Of a DNA stretch of 64,000 bases, positions 46,902-59,057 are shown piece by piece. Where the stretch lies: the NCBI GenBank assembly GCA_007922195.1, contig ML682059.1, positions 17,560,069 through 17,624,068 on the forward strand, in the 5' to 3' direction. Under the pieces are notes generated by a model. It did not search any database. It was given only the letters and a program-made list of their open reading frames with translations, and was not told the DNA's origin. The number at the start of each line of letters is the position of its first letter. Within the stretch, counting starts at the first letter, position 1. The position numbers were made by a program, and so were the translations under genes. Source of the DNA: Podocnemis expansa. Lineage: Eukaryota > Chordata > Testudines > Podocnemididae.

Positions 46902-49264
46902 GGATGGTTACATTGGCAACCCACCATTGTCTTCTAAGTGTGAGGTTAGGGCACCTACAAGAAAAAAAGGGGCATCAGGTACATAAACATAATAAACTCC
47001 AGATGAATTTCTTTTTCCCTTCCCCCTTTCCAAATATAAAACATTCAGTTGCATCAGACTCTTTGATTTTTGATAGCAGAGCTTGGTTTCTAAATGTAAT
47101 GTGCCCCAGGTTACTTTGTAAGTTTTCTTGGCCTGTGATCAGGAACACACCTGACAGATGTGCACTACCTCTCCTGTCACCTACATGTAATCCTTCATGT
47201 TTGGTATCAAAGAAACCTTCTACTAGTTGAAAGCAAATTTATCCTCAAAGGAATTTATGACAAATACAATAATTCCTTTTAATACAGAGACTATTTAATC
47301 CACCTATCATTAAATGCAGTATACCTCTAGCGAACAACCATTACATTTGATGATCATATTGTACTTAAAGAATAGAATTAATCTTTTAATTGAGTTGAAA
47401 ATACATAGTTTCCTCTACACAGCACCTCAGATAGAAATCTGTGGAAAGTGATTATCCAAATGTTAATTAAGAGCAAAGGGTTCCTAAAAAATAGGTTTCC
47501 CTTTCAGACTCACAACTTGATTTTACTGGTGCTTTCTCTGATTAAAATGAGTTTGAGGTATGAAACTGTATAATTGCTGCTAATTGTCTACTTTTTTGAC
47601 ATTCCAATGTATTTCACATGGATCCTATTTAATTTGGACAGACATTCTAGTAGTGTCTGTCAAAGTATTAATTTTTGACTTTTTTATTGCTTTCCAAAAC
47701 TAGCTATAAGTTGTTTCCCCCTTTGCATAATACCTAATCTCCAAACTTCTTGGAGGAGGCAGTATTTTTTCCATACGTGATAACTACACTTAAACGGGTT
47801 TAGAAAGCAAAGCTCAGAATATAGCCTAGTCAAAATATATGAGCTTTGTTCCTGAGTTTGTTATTCACTTGAGTGGCCTTGAATAAGATACTGCAGCACC
47901 CCTATGTTTTAGTTTCCCAATTATTAATTGAATTAAAGCTGGTCTGGAAATTTCCATCACAATTGTTTTCAGTGGAAAATACAGTGTCTACAAAACTTAG
48001 ATTTTCCAAAAGGAATTTTTATTTTGATGATTTTTTAAAAAAAATTGCCACTGGAAAAATCTAAATTAAATACTTTATTACAAATTAGGCTGACTCAAAT
48101 CATAACATTTTGGTTTGATGAACCAAAACAATTTGGTTCGAATCACAATTATTTGTGCCAGTTCCACATTAATGTGTGTCTCCTTGAGTTGTCATGGTTC
48201 ATTGTGGAAGTTCTAGTTCAGACACCTCATGTCACCAATCTGCTTCATGGGCTGGTCTACCTGCCTTGATTACAGGTCCTTCACTGTACCTGTGTTTAAA
48301 CTGGCACAGTGCATTAGAGGAAATCCATTACCAAAGGGAACCATGGGAACTTGGAAGTCCGGTCCAAAAGGGAGAAAGGGGCAGGAGGCAGCCAAATAGC
48401 CACTCCTGTGACATCCAGTGGCAGCTCAGGTGGACACGGATAAGTTTCAAACCAAGGTGAAACAAATTTTGATTTGCGAATATGGAAACACCTTGTTTTT
48501 CAACTGAAAGAATTTAAACAAAACATTTCAGCATTTCTGAGTCATTTTTTAATTGCCCTATATAAAAAATTTCTATATTTTGACATTTCATCATGATAAT
48601 TCATGATGAAAACAAAATCTGAAATACTGCAATTTCCCATGGGACTGAAATTCCAGTTTTAGTCCACTTTCAAAAATACTTAAAAATCATGAACTTATGA
48701 AACTGTAAGTTCTGATGCAACCTTAACTACAGTCTTGCAACCAGTCCCTCATATGTGGTTTGGAGTCATAAAATTCTTAATGTTTATAAAGCTATTTGAG
48801 AGCTTTGAAGTTGAAAGAATTATTTATTTTCAATTGGCTTTTCAAACATTAATGAATCAATCTTCTTCAAATTTACTCACACATTAGTAACTTCACTTTA
48901 TAAGTGAAAAATTAAATCAGGGTAATGAAGTGTCAAGAACTCAGAGAGTTAGATCACATCTTCATTGCCTTCTGAAATGTTTTGCATATTAGGAACTGTC
49001 TTATACAGTTAATCTTTTTTTTCAGTTTAGATAGTGTCTTATATTTAGTCTTTTTTGGTAATAAAGTTTTATATAGGAAGAACTGACCACATACTAACAG
49101 TGAGTGGCATACCAACAGTAAACTAATCTGCCTATATGGTCAACATAACAAATTTAATATGTACCAAGTTCTTCTATCAAAATGAATAAGTACATTAACT
49201 GCTAGACTGTGCAGTAGTCACAAGTTGAAGCACAAAGGGGTGGGGAGGAAGAGAGTAAGGCTGT
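46902..49264. other. Unassigned AT-rich sequence
   Basis: No gene supported. A perfect 11-bp-arm hairpin lies at 48586-48611 (TTTCATCATGA, 4-nt loop). Near 48090-48140 repeated GGTTTGATGAACC-like phrases suggest an old repeat, not classified. Confidence 0.35.
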
Positions 49265-49770
49265 GGCTATGTCCACATGAGGCTTTTAAATCAAAACAAC
49301 AACCATTGTTTTGATTTAAAAATAGTAATGTCCAAACAATGTTACCTTATTTCAAAATAAGGAGCTCCCTTATTTCAAAATAAGGAAAATCATTTCGATA
49401 CAATAAAACCTCATTTGGTATCAAAATGAGAGTTATTTCAAAACTATGGTTTTGAAATAGCCCCGTCTGGCTCTGTTATAGCAACATTATCCACATATCA
49501 ATGTAATAGTTGACCTTCCTCCCTCAGCACCTCGCCAGGGTGCTCAGGGGATGTGCAGAGGGTCTCAGGGGGGCACCCGCCACCCCACCAGCAGCTGCTA
49601 CCCCCAGCAAGCCTGAGGAGCCAGCTCTGGAACCACCCCCCCCGTGGGGCTGGCAGCGGGCAAGCCCCACAAGCCAGCTCTGGGATCCCTCGCTGGGAGC
49701 AGGTGGGGTGCCCCACAGTCCCTCCCCCACTGCCCCACCAGTGGCAAGGGACACATGGAACGCATGGAAG
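49265..49770. mobile_element. MITE family A, right end lost
   Basis: The left end GGCTATGTCCACATGAGGC and palindromic tiles (TTATTTCAAAATAAGG) are clear to about 49470. A GC-rich core then begins (CACCTCGCCAGGGTGCTCAG), resembling the core next to the N gap at 17445. No right terminus is found before CR1 sequence starts at 49783. Open frames in the GC-rich core on both strands are compositional. Confidence 0.6.
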
Positions 49771-49782
49771 AGAGAGTCATTC

Positions 49783-50005
49783 TAATCTTTTCTCTGAACC
49801 AATAAAGATAATGGAATGGCTGGTACACATATCCAAATGGGTTGATAGAAAAGAGATCCTGTCAAACTAATTTGTTATCTTTCTGTGATGAGATTATAAA
49901 TCTGGCTGATAAAGGTGTATACTTGGATTTCTGTAAGGGATGGGACTTGCTACAGCAAAAAGTTTTGGTTAAAAATTAAAATAATATAAAATGAATATTT
50001 TAATG
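49783..50005 (+). mobile_element. CR1-type LINE RT fragment
   Basis: The plus strand reads SCQTNLLSFCDEIINLADKG and YLDFCKG, the CR1 RT block before the catalytic site (LDF, normally followed by a K-A-F-D sequence). It is frame-broken and ends near 50005 where another repeat begins. Confidence 0.6.
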
Positions 50006-51799
50006 TTGTATCCAATGTGAGATAATATCTTTTATTGGGCCAAACTCTGTAGGTGAAAGGGACAAGGTTTCAAGCTTCACAGACCTCTTCTTCAGGTCTG
50101 GAGAAGGTAACTAGAATGTCACAGCTAAATTTATGTGGAACAGCTTGTAAAGCACACAGAGTTAACACATGTTGCATGTGACCTCTAAACATGGATAATT
50201 AACACATCTGCAGTTACAGAACAAAGGAGGACTAGTAGCAGCAGTGTGTGTTACAAAGTACAGTTAAGAGCCACAAAGCCAATGTCATTGTTGAGTCCTT
50301 TTTTTTTTTTTAATCGTCTAGCAGAATTATGAATTTAGGTTGCCAGTCAGTCCGTATTGTATAGGTTTCCCTTACGGGTGAGGACTGACAGAACACATAT
50401 AGAGTGATCATTTTGTGAAGAGTGTTTGCCTACTTATGATAAGGTGTTTTTGCCCCCCTCCACCTTGTTTTACTGTGTGAGTTCATTTGAGAGGACATTG
50501 TTTGTCTGATTTCAGCCACATAGATGATGTTCAGCAGGGCCAGCTCAAGGGCTTGTAGCACCCTGATCCAACTTTTCCTTTTGCACCCCCGTCACCTGGC
50601 ACATGCTTGTGGGGGAAAAAGAAGCGGGGTTGGCCTAGCAGTCACGTGGTAGAGAGGAAGGATGGTGCCTATAAGGGCTGACTCTGTGCTTGGAGAGCAC
50701 TTGTGGGACAGGCGGGGTGGGGTCAGGCTGGTGGTCTCAGGGCAGCAGGGCTGGTATGGTGCCCCTAAGCTTTTGTGCTGCAAGCTGGTGCTAAACTGGC
50801 TCACCCCTTAAGTCAGCCATGCTTTTGGGACATTTGATGCACAGGATAAGTTACACTTCATATTGTGATAGGCATGTGTAGGTCCCATGGATCTTGAAAC
50901 ATAGCAGTGGAACTGTCTATAGATTTTGCATCTATTTTTCAGGCAGATTCTAGTGCTGCTTTGGCTTGGTGTGTCCTGGTCTGTGGGGAGTTTGCATGCA
51001 ATGATGATCTTACCAAGGTTAGTGGAGGTGTAGGGTTGTCTGAAGGCTGGAAGATGGGGTTCAGGAATGATTTATTTCTAGAAGTGTCCCTGATTAAGTT
51101 TGGGTTGTAACTTGCTTGACCATACTCTGTATGGGTTCCAGTGTAGGATAGTAGATGACAATTAAGGGTGTGAAGTAAGTGGACTTTCTATTTTTTCCCC
51201 ATGTATTGAAGCAGGTTCTTTCAGACTATTTGGATGGTTTGTTCAATGATCCAATCTATTTCTCTGGTAACGTGTCCCTCTTTGATGAAGACTGTTTCAA
51301 GTGTGGTAAGATGTGCATCCAGACTTTCTTTTCAGTGAATATTCTGTGGTATCTGTGTGCCTGGCTGAAGATCACTGACTTCTTGCTTTTGTTCGGGGTA
51401 GTTACTAGATGTGGGAAAATAAGCAGAGGATCCATGAGTTTCTTCTACATAAAGATCCATAGGGCTTCCTTGCTGAAGCTGATTGTGGTGCCCGGCATGC
51501 TGAAACTGATTTGGAAGTGTTCTAGAGTGAAACTGATGGGTTGTGGTGGTTGTTGAACTCTTATCCAGATGCTGAAACGATTGAGTTATCTCATATATAT
51601 CATATATCTCATATATATCATTGGTTTAGTTTTGCATTTTTTCAGAAACTATTTCTTGAGGTAGACCTTGAAGATATTGTTGTATTGGAAAGTAATCCTA
51701 GTGTCCATGTCTGTTCGCATAGTTTGGGCAAAGTGTTTGTTGTGTATGACGATGAACAAATGAGTCTGGTGACATTTTGGTTGCTTATCTGAGCATCAG
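50006..51799 (-). mobile_element. Unclassified coding-like repeat, copy 2 (Penelope-like?)
   Basis: Minus strand. Near 51540-51790 there is a broken N-terminal-like reading, then blocks EKKVWMHILPHLKQSSSKRD, ERTCFNT (about 51230) and NKSFLNPIFQPSDNP (about 51060), matching copy 1 at 19.1-20.2 kb in order. At 50030-50115 the plus strand shows TTTTATTGGGCCAAACTCTG and the reversed 'CCTGAAGAAGAGG..GAAA' block. That block has the layout of a degenerate hammerhead (CUGAAGA for CUGAUGA), as in Penelope tails. The assignment to a second Penelope family is an inference. It may be more than one repeat. Confidence 0.4.
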
Positions 51800-52110
51800 G
51801 GGCATTGCTGCCCTGGAAAAAGGTTCAGGAGCCAGGCCTGGGTCCCATGCCTAGCTATGCTGGCCCCGCCCCCTGGGCATGATCCAGCTCCAGGGCCTGA
51901 TCCAGTCCTGGGTCCCCAGCAGGGGCCTGGGGCCATATCAGGCTTGCACTGGCCCCAGGTTACCAGCCAGAGTCAGGGCAGCCTGGACCCAGATCCCTGG
52001 CTGGAGTTAGGGCCAGATCGTGCCACTGCCAGCAGCCCAGCCCCAGGTCCCCAGCTAGACTCAGGGCACTGGTGGTAGGACTCAGGGTTTGTGCCCCATG
52101 ACCCTGGGAG
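51800..52110. repeat. GC-rich imperfect tandem sequence
   Basis: Repeated phrases GGCCCCAGG, GATCCAG and GGTCCCCAGC at irregular 40-60-bp spacing. The plus frame at 51857-52078 (Pro/Gly/Gln-rich) is a by-product. Confidence 0.5.
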
Positions 52111-52284
52111 GACAACACCCATGATGATCATAGTCCATTATGTTTCCAATGTTTACCGCATACAACCATTCTGCCATGGTGAGGGATGTTTGTACATAAG
52201 GAAATGACATCCATGCTGGTTAGATGGTGATATGAAAGGTATTAATGTTGCAGAGCTGATGAGGCTTTTCAGAAATTTTGGACT

Positions 52285-54175
52285 AAGGGATCTATTTTGC
52301 CTAGATTTCAGCAATGCATTCAATACAGTTACAAATGGAGAATTATTAGTTAAATTGGAAAAGATTAATATGAGAAATTGGAAAGTGGATGAGGAGCTGG
52401 TTAAAGGATAGACTACAATAGGTCATATTGAATGGTGAACTGTCAGACTGTAGGGAAGTTAGTAGTAGAGTTCCTCAGAGACTGGTCTTGGGACCCATCT
52501 TATTTAACTTTTTTATTACTGACCCTGGCATAAAAAGTGGGAGTGCGCTAGTAGTTTACAGGTGACACAGAGTTGGGAAGTGCTGCTAATATAGAGAAGG
52601 ACTGGGATATCATACAACAAGACAGGATGACCTTGTAAACTGGAGTAATAAAAATAAGATTGAATTTAATAGTGGATAATGCAAGACACTGCACTGAGGA
52701 GCTATTAGCAAGAACTTTTGCTATAAGCTGGGGATGCATCTGTTAGAAGTGACAGAGGAAGAGAAAGACCTAGGCATGTTGGTTAATCACAGCATAAGTA
52801 TGAATCACCAAAGTGATGTGGCCATGAAAAAAAGTTGATGAGATCCTAGGATGGACTTATTTCCAATAGAGAGAAGGGAGTGTAAGTACCACTATACAAG
52901 GCATTGGTCAGACTTCATCTGGGATACTGAGTGCAATTCTTGTCTCCCATGTTTAAGAAAGATTAATTTAGACTGGAACGGGTATAGACTAGAGCTACTC
53001 AAATGATTTGAAGAATGGAAAAGCTATCTTATGACAGGAGACTCAAACAGTTGGCTTGTTTAGCCTACCCAAAAGAAGGCTGAAGGGAGATATGATTGGT
53101 CTCTATGCGTATGTCTACACTACAAAAACAAAGTTGACTTTATTAAGTTGACTTAATAAAGTCTACTTAAAGTCGACTTTAAGTAGATCTTATTAAGTCG
53201 ACTTAGTGAGTATACACTACCTTAAGTCAACTTTATAAAGTCGACTTTAAATGGGTGTCCTGGCTTAATTCAACTTAATAAAGTTGAATTAATGGTCCCA
53301 CTGAACTAAGTTGACTTTATTAAGTCGAATTAGTTAGTCCACATTGCCTAAAGTTGACTTAATAAAGTCAACTTAATGTTAAAGTTGACTTTATAAGTGG
53401 ACCTTATAAAGTCGACTTTACTGGACCTTAAAGTCGACTTTATTGCCCTGCAGTGTAGACAGGGCTCTTTTTAAGTCGATTTAAGGGCCCTTAAGTCAAC
53501 TTAAACACATCATATAGATGTACCCTATACATTTATCAGATGGATAAATACCAAGAAGGGATAAAGGTTATTTCAATTCAACACCACTGTGGACAAAAGG
53601 ACAAATAGATATAAACTGGCCATCAGGAGGTCTATGGAGGGGGTAGTATGATGGGGAAGCCTAATTTGGCAATTGATTTATCTTTGACTACTTGTGATAA
53701 ATATGCCCAATAGTCAGTAATAAGATGTTAAATGGGGTGGGTTCTGAGTTACTAGCAAAAATTCTTTCTGGGTGTCTGGCTGTTATTCCTTGCTCACATG
53801 CTCAGGGTTTAATTGATTGCCATACTGGAATTGAGACACCCTCAGAATAGATTGGCATAGGCCCCTAAAGCTATTTCCTGAGGCTTGCAATGATGCTATT
53901 GTTACCAATATTTGCAATATTGTTGTATGAAAAGCTTTCAGTTTTGCAGCCTTTGGGCTAACATACTAGTCCTCATGTGGACCTCATAATGATTTGAGTT
54001 TGAGTCCCCTGCTTTAAATCATTATTTGCAGACAGCAATAACTCAGTCTTAGATTAGAAACTTATTACAGGAATGGATGGATACAGTTCTTTGACCTGTG
54101 TTGTGCTGGAGGCCAGGCTAGATGATCATAATGATCCCTTGTAAACTTATAGTCTATGGGTCTGTCATGGGATGC
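52285..54175 (+). mobile_element. CR1-type LINE, RT to 3' end, with nested MITE
   Basis: The plus strand reads a broken CR1 RT (CLDFSNAFNTVTNGELLVKL, a degraded catalytic-site block), then 3' CR1 wording (TGATATGATTGGTCTCTAT equivalents, ATCAGATGGATAAATACCAA) and the 3' end at about 54060-54170 (GGCTAGATGATCATAATGAT). A MITE at 53107-53525 splits it, and removal of the MITE joins CR1 sequence cleanly. Many stops and frameshifts; inactive. Confidence 0.75.
53107..53525. mobile_element. MITE family B nested in CR1, 419 bp
   Basis: The ends GCGTATGTCTACACTAC and CATATAGATGTACCC are inverted repeats. TAT flanks both sides (53104-53106, 53526-53528). The interior matches the 35102-35496 element closely, with the same order of TTAAGTCGACTTAA-type tiles, so they are copies of one subfamily. 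Confidence 0.85.
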
Positions 54176-55079
54176 ATATCCATGCATCCATAGGATATGA
54201 TCTGTGTAACTTCCCTGTTTACTTTTACAATGTAATTGTGAAGTTTGATGCAAAATGTGCCATGCAAGATTCCCTGTAAATGACCTGCCTTACTGTTATG
54301 GTGTCATGTTTTCCGCAGCATCAGGTATGTGTAAAGATGTGGAGTACGTTTCCAGATATTTTACATGACTCAGGGCTATTTCTCAGCACAGAGGCTGGAG
54401 AGGTGCATCACAAAGGCAATATAAATTGAGCTTCCTGACTCAGGCAGGACAAAGAGAATCATACAGCAGCACAGAAGATGGGGAGATGTCCTGCCTTTTC
54501 TAAGCAGAGAAGATCACCTGGCTGGAAGAAGAAGCAAGCAGGGTGTGGGGGAGAGGTGCTTTAAAAGCAAATAGAGGCACTTGAAACTGCTAGGGGCTTT
54601 TATCCAGAGATTCTCTGTCTTGAAACACCTACAGAAGGATTGTGCCCTGCCTAGGGATAGGCAATGAGTGGCTGCTAAACCATCATTTAGCCAGATCTTC
54701 TGAGTAATCTTGGACAGTAATATTAATTAGCATGTGTCATATATATTTTATTTGCTTGTGGTAAATCCTGACTTCTTTATTAAATGAGTGGGCATTGCTT
54801 TGCTATATACTAACTTAAAATAATGTTCTAATCAATAAACCAGTGTTTGTTTCACCTAAAGCTGTGTGACCCTTAGCAGGTGTGAATGAGTAAGGCTGGG
54901 CATATCCATTTCATTGATAAATGGGAAAACGAGGGTTTATGAGTCTACAGTGATCGGGGAAGGGGACAGATCCCTGTAGAACAGAACTTCCTGGTGTAAT
55001 GTCTGGAGAGTGGAAATCAGGGGGTCACAGTGACGCATATGTCCAGATTCTGGGAGGGGAACAGCACAGGACAGGGCAA
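54176..55079 (+). other. Possible solo LTR
   Basis: Non-coding, with a TATA-like GGCAATATAAATTGAGC at about 54415 and a polyadenylation-like AATCAATAAACC at about 54831. The layout suits an LTR (promoter, then RNA start, then poly(A) signal). Ends and target duplication cannot be fixed. Confidence 0.35.
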
Positions 55080-55681
55080 ATATGATCCAACAAGTTCTTG
55101 GAATATATTGAAAAAGCTATTAAAGGAGGTTCTAGATTTGATTGTGTAAAATCAGGCAGAACTGGTTAAGAATTTGAAAGTGGAAAGCAGCTTTGTGAAT
55201 GTGATCATGAAATAGCAAAGCTCATTCTAATAAATTATAAGAGGGAAAACAGGACAATAAAGACAATAGATTTCAAGGAGGCAGACTTCAGCCAACTCAG
55301 GGAGTTTGTAGCTAAGATCCCATGGGAAGCAAATCCAATAAATGCAATAAATCCACAACCCCAAAAGAATAAGTCTGTGTCAATGAGAGGGTGGATCTCA
55401 TCAACATAGCTCAGTGGCGATGCCATGGTACAGCAACATAAATAAGTTGACAGGAGATACACAAGTTACAAACTGTAGTTTCCAAATTTCCTGTTGATGG
55501 CTGGCATGAGCATAGACCAGACCTCAAAGTGACAGCAATAAGGTCACAAAACCAATTTATTCCACTGTATAGAGAAGACAGGAAATATACAAGAGACTAC
55601 CCAGGCTTACCCAGGAGCTCTTCAATGATCTGAAGCTCGGAAGACAGTCCTACAAAAGGTGGAAAGTTGTCAAACTTCACA

Positions 55682-55792
55682 GGATAAAACAAACAAGCAA
55701 GGTGTCTGGTGGCACTCAAAGACTAACAAATTTTTATTGCATGAACTTTCGTGGGAGAAAATCCCACTTCATCAGTCATTCAAAGGATAAAT
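55682..55792 (-). mobile_element. Penelope-like tail with intact hammerhead-like core
   Basis: Minus-strand tail inserted in CR1. At 55739-55775 the minus strand reads CUGAUGA, a 5-bp stem (GUGGG/CCCAC), GAAA and then GUUC AUGC. The catalytic-core positions of a hammerhead are all present. Stem I pairing is lost (AUGA rather than GCAU precedes CUGAUGA). Confidence 0.7.
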
Positions 55793-57593
55793 ATAAACAA
55801 ATATTATAAGGACAAAATTAGAAAGTCCAAGGCAAAAAACAAGTTTAAATTAATTAAAGACATAAAGGGTCAGAAGAAAATATTCTGAAAATATATTAGA
55901 AGCAAGAGGAAAATCAAGGACAGAGTAGGTCCATTACTCAGTAGGGTGGGGGAACAATAACAGAAAATTTGAAAATTGCAGAAGTGTTAAACCACCTTTT
56001 TTTTTTTCACTTTTCACTGGAACGATCAGTGGTGATTGGATGTCTACCATAGTGAATGCTAATGAAAATGAGGTAGTATCAGAGGCTAAAATGGGGGCAA
56101 AAAAAAAAAAGTTAAAAATTACTTAGATGAGTTAGATGCTTTCCGACCATGAGGGTCTGATGAAATACATCCTGAAATACTCAAGAAGCTGACTGAGGAA
56201 ATATCTGAGCCATTAGCAATTATCTTTGAAAAGTCATGGAAGATAGGAGAGACTCCAGAAGACTGGAAAAGGGACAAATAAAGTGCCCATCTTTAAAAAA
56301 GGGGAATAAGGAAAACCTGGGGAATTACAGACCAGTTATCTTAACTTCAATACCTGGAAAAAATAGTGGAATAAATAATTAGGCAATCCATTTGCAAATA
56401 TTTAGATGATAATAAGGTGATAAGAAGCTTTCAACAGGAATTTGGCACAAGCAAATTGTATCAAGCCAACTTAGTAGCTCTTTTTGACAGAATAATAAGT
56501 CTTGTGGGTGGGATTAAGTATTAGATGAGATATATCTTAGGTAAAGTAAGGCTTCTGATACTGATTTTATGACTTTCACATACACAAACTAGAGAAATAC
56601 AACCTAAATAAAGCTACTATAAAATGGGCACATAACTGGTTGGAAGACCATTCCCAGAGAGTCATGATCAAATTTCACAGTGAAACTGGAAGGGTGTATG
56701 GCATGAAATCCCATAGAAATCAGTTCTGGATTTGGTTCTGTTCAATATCTTCATGAGTGATTTAGATAATGGCATGGAGAGTACCCTTGTAAAATTTGCA
56801 GGCAGTACAAAGCTGGGTGGTGTTGCAAGTGCTTTGAAAGATAGAATTAAAATTCAAAATGATCCAGAAAAACTGTAGAAATGGTTTGAAGTAAATAGTA
56901 TGAAATTCTATAAGGACAGATGCAAAGTACTCCACTTAAGAAGGATCATTTGCACACATACAAAATAGTAAAGACTGCCTAGGAAAGAGTACTGTATAAA
57001 GGGATCTGGAGGTTACAATGAATCACAAGCTTGAGTCAACAGGATAACACTGTTGAAAAAAAAAGTGAACATTGTTCTAGCTAGCTAGCTAGCAGGAGTG
57101 TTGTACAGAAGACATGAGAAGTAATTGTTTTGCTCTACTCCACAATGTTTAAGCCTTAGGTAGAGTATTGTGCCCAGTTCCGGATGCCACATTTCAGGAA
57201 AGATGTGGACAAATTGGAAAAGGTCCCGAAAAGAGCAATTAAAAGGACGAAAGGTCTAGAAAACATGACCTATGAAGGAAGATTGAAAAAATAAATGTGT
57301 TTGTTTAGTCTGGAGAAGGGAAGACTGAATGGGGACATAACACTTTTCAAGTACATTAAAGGTTGTTACAATGAGGAGAGAGAAAAAATGTTCTCCTTAA
57401 CCTCTGTGAACAGGACAAGAAGAAATGGTCTTAAATAGCAACAAGGGTGATTTGAGTTGGACAATAGGATAAACTTTCTAACTTGTCAGGGTCATTTAAC
57501 ACTGGAATGAACAGCATATAGAGGTTGTGGAATCTCCATCGCTGGAAATTTTAAGAGCTAGTTAGACAATCAGCTGTCAGAGATGGTCTAGAT

Positions 57594-58029
57594 CAGGGGT
57601 GGTCAAGCTTGTGGAACTCAAGAGCAACACAAGTTGAATATTAAACCTTTGAGAGCTGCACTGAGGCCTATAGACATATACTTTTACCTACTCCCAAATT
57701 ACTAAGTTTAAAATTCACTGCACACTTTAATTTTATCATAAAAAGAGGACAAATATTGATCCTACTAATGTCAGATTTTAATAATTACTTAAGGTTACCA
57801 TGAAAATTAGGCCTATACAGTAAAAACTTAGCTGCTGTTTGATGTAGAAGACTGCAGGCTAGTAGTGAGTTGTTTAAAATCCTGACTGTTCTGTACTTCT
57901 GCCCACCTTCCTGCCCCCCTCCTGAACTCCTAGGCTTTCCTCAACTGATTTGCTGATGTTCTTCTGGAAGCCACAATTTTTCATTCAAAAGCCACATGTG
58001 GCTCCTGAGCCACAGTTTGGCCATGCCTG
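57594..58029. mobile_element. Non-autonomous hAT element (436 bp) in CR1
   Basis: The termini CAGGGGTGGTCAAGCTTG and CACAGTTTGGCCATGCCTG are inverted repeats. The flanks GTCTAGAT and GTCTAGGT are an 8-bp duplication of CR1 sequence with one mismatch. The interior (TACAGTAAAAACTTAGCTG) matches the 61169-62952 element, of which this is a deletion derivative lacking the transposase part. Confidence 0.85.
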
Positions 58030-58065
58030 GTCTAGGTAATGCTTAGTCCTGCCATAAATGTAGTG

Positions 58066-59014
58066 ATATGGAATAGGTGAATTCTTGCAGTTCTTTCCGT
58101 GCTAACTATGCTGATTTTTGTAAAGGGAAAATGTTTACCTGATATTGGAAGAAGGAGAATCTCAGGAGTGAGGAACTGGGTTGTACAAAACTCTGTTTTA
58201 ATTCAACTGAGATCTTCAAAAAGGATAAGTGAACCATATTTAGTTTCAGGTTTTATTAAGAAAGTTATAGGAGACTCTCATATATTTTTTAATGAAAATA
58301 GATCATTAATCATAATATCTGTCATCTAGTCTTTACTGTTAAACTTCTACAAGGACCCTGGAACATTTATTATCTGCTATCTAGTCTCTAAATATATGTA
58401 ATAGTAAAACATTCAGGCACATATATCTGATCCAAAGGAAAGCTCAGCTCACAACTCGCCTCACAAGTGAGTGTTTCTTAACTAGAAATACTGGAAGTCA
58501 AAAAAATATCAAAAGGATAAGCTATACAGCTGAATACTAATTGATATTAATAGCTGTAAACTTTATCACTAAAATTATAGAGCCAAAACCCATGGCCATT
58601 GTCCTTCTAAATAAACTTTCCAGTGTCTTTTATCTGATTAGAACATGGCTCAGATCTTCAAAGAAATTTCAGTGGGAGTTAGGTGCACGAATACTTTTGT
58701 GGATCAATGCCTCTGTGGTTTTTCACATGTGTGAAATTGACCTTTATTGCTAAAGGTCAGAATAAGAATAGGATTAAGCCATTCATAGGAGTAACTCATT
58801 GTTTGTGTAGGTTCTGCATAGTCAATGGGAGATAAGGCTGCATTTGTGAATCTTGGGTGTTCTGAAATTCAAAACTAACATGCACATTTTTTGTGTATCA
58901 GCCAAGCACTTTATTTAGATTATTTTAATGATACATTTGGGTGTTTTAGTCTTGATTCATCTTATATTTTTCCTTAAAACAATATTGTTTTCATTAGACT
59001 TTGCACTATAATAA

Positions 59015-59057
<43 letters not shown>

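Larger units (their letters stand above)
55080..58065 (+). mobile_element. CR1-type LINE with nested Penelope tail and hAT
   Basis: A long, heavily mutated plus-strand CR1 copy. It shows the region before the RT (55090-55680), the RT N-terminal block DEIHPEILKKLTEEISEPLA followed by FEKSWKIGETPEDWKRDK (about 56158-56280), later RT and 3' sequence (FNIFMSDLDNG-like at about 56735, 3' region at 56930-57590), and the 3' end after the hAT (AATGCTTAGTCCTGCCAT). A Penelope tail sits at 55682-55792 and a hAT at 57594-58029. Removal of the hAT rejoins CR1 sequence. No intact ORF. Confidence 0.8.

Noticed and set aside
49498..49870. Several Pro/Gly/Ser-rich frames, possible gene
   Set aside because: GC-rich core of a MITE; all six frames look similar and no motif or splice site is present.
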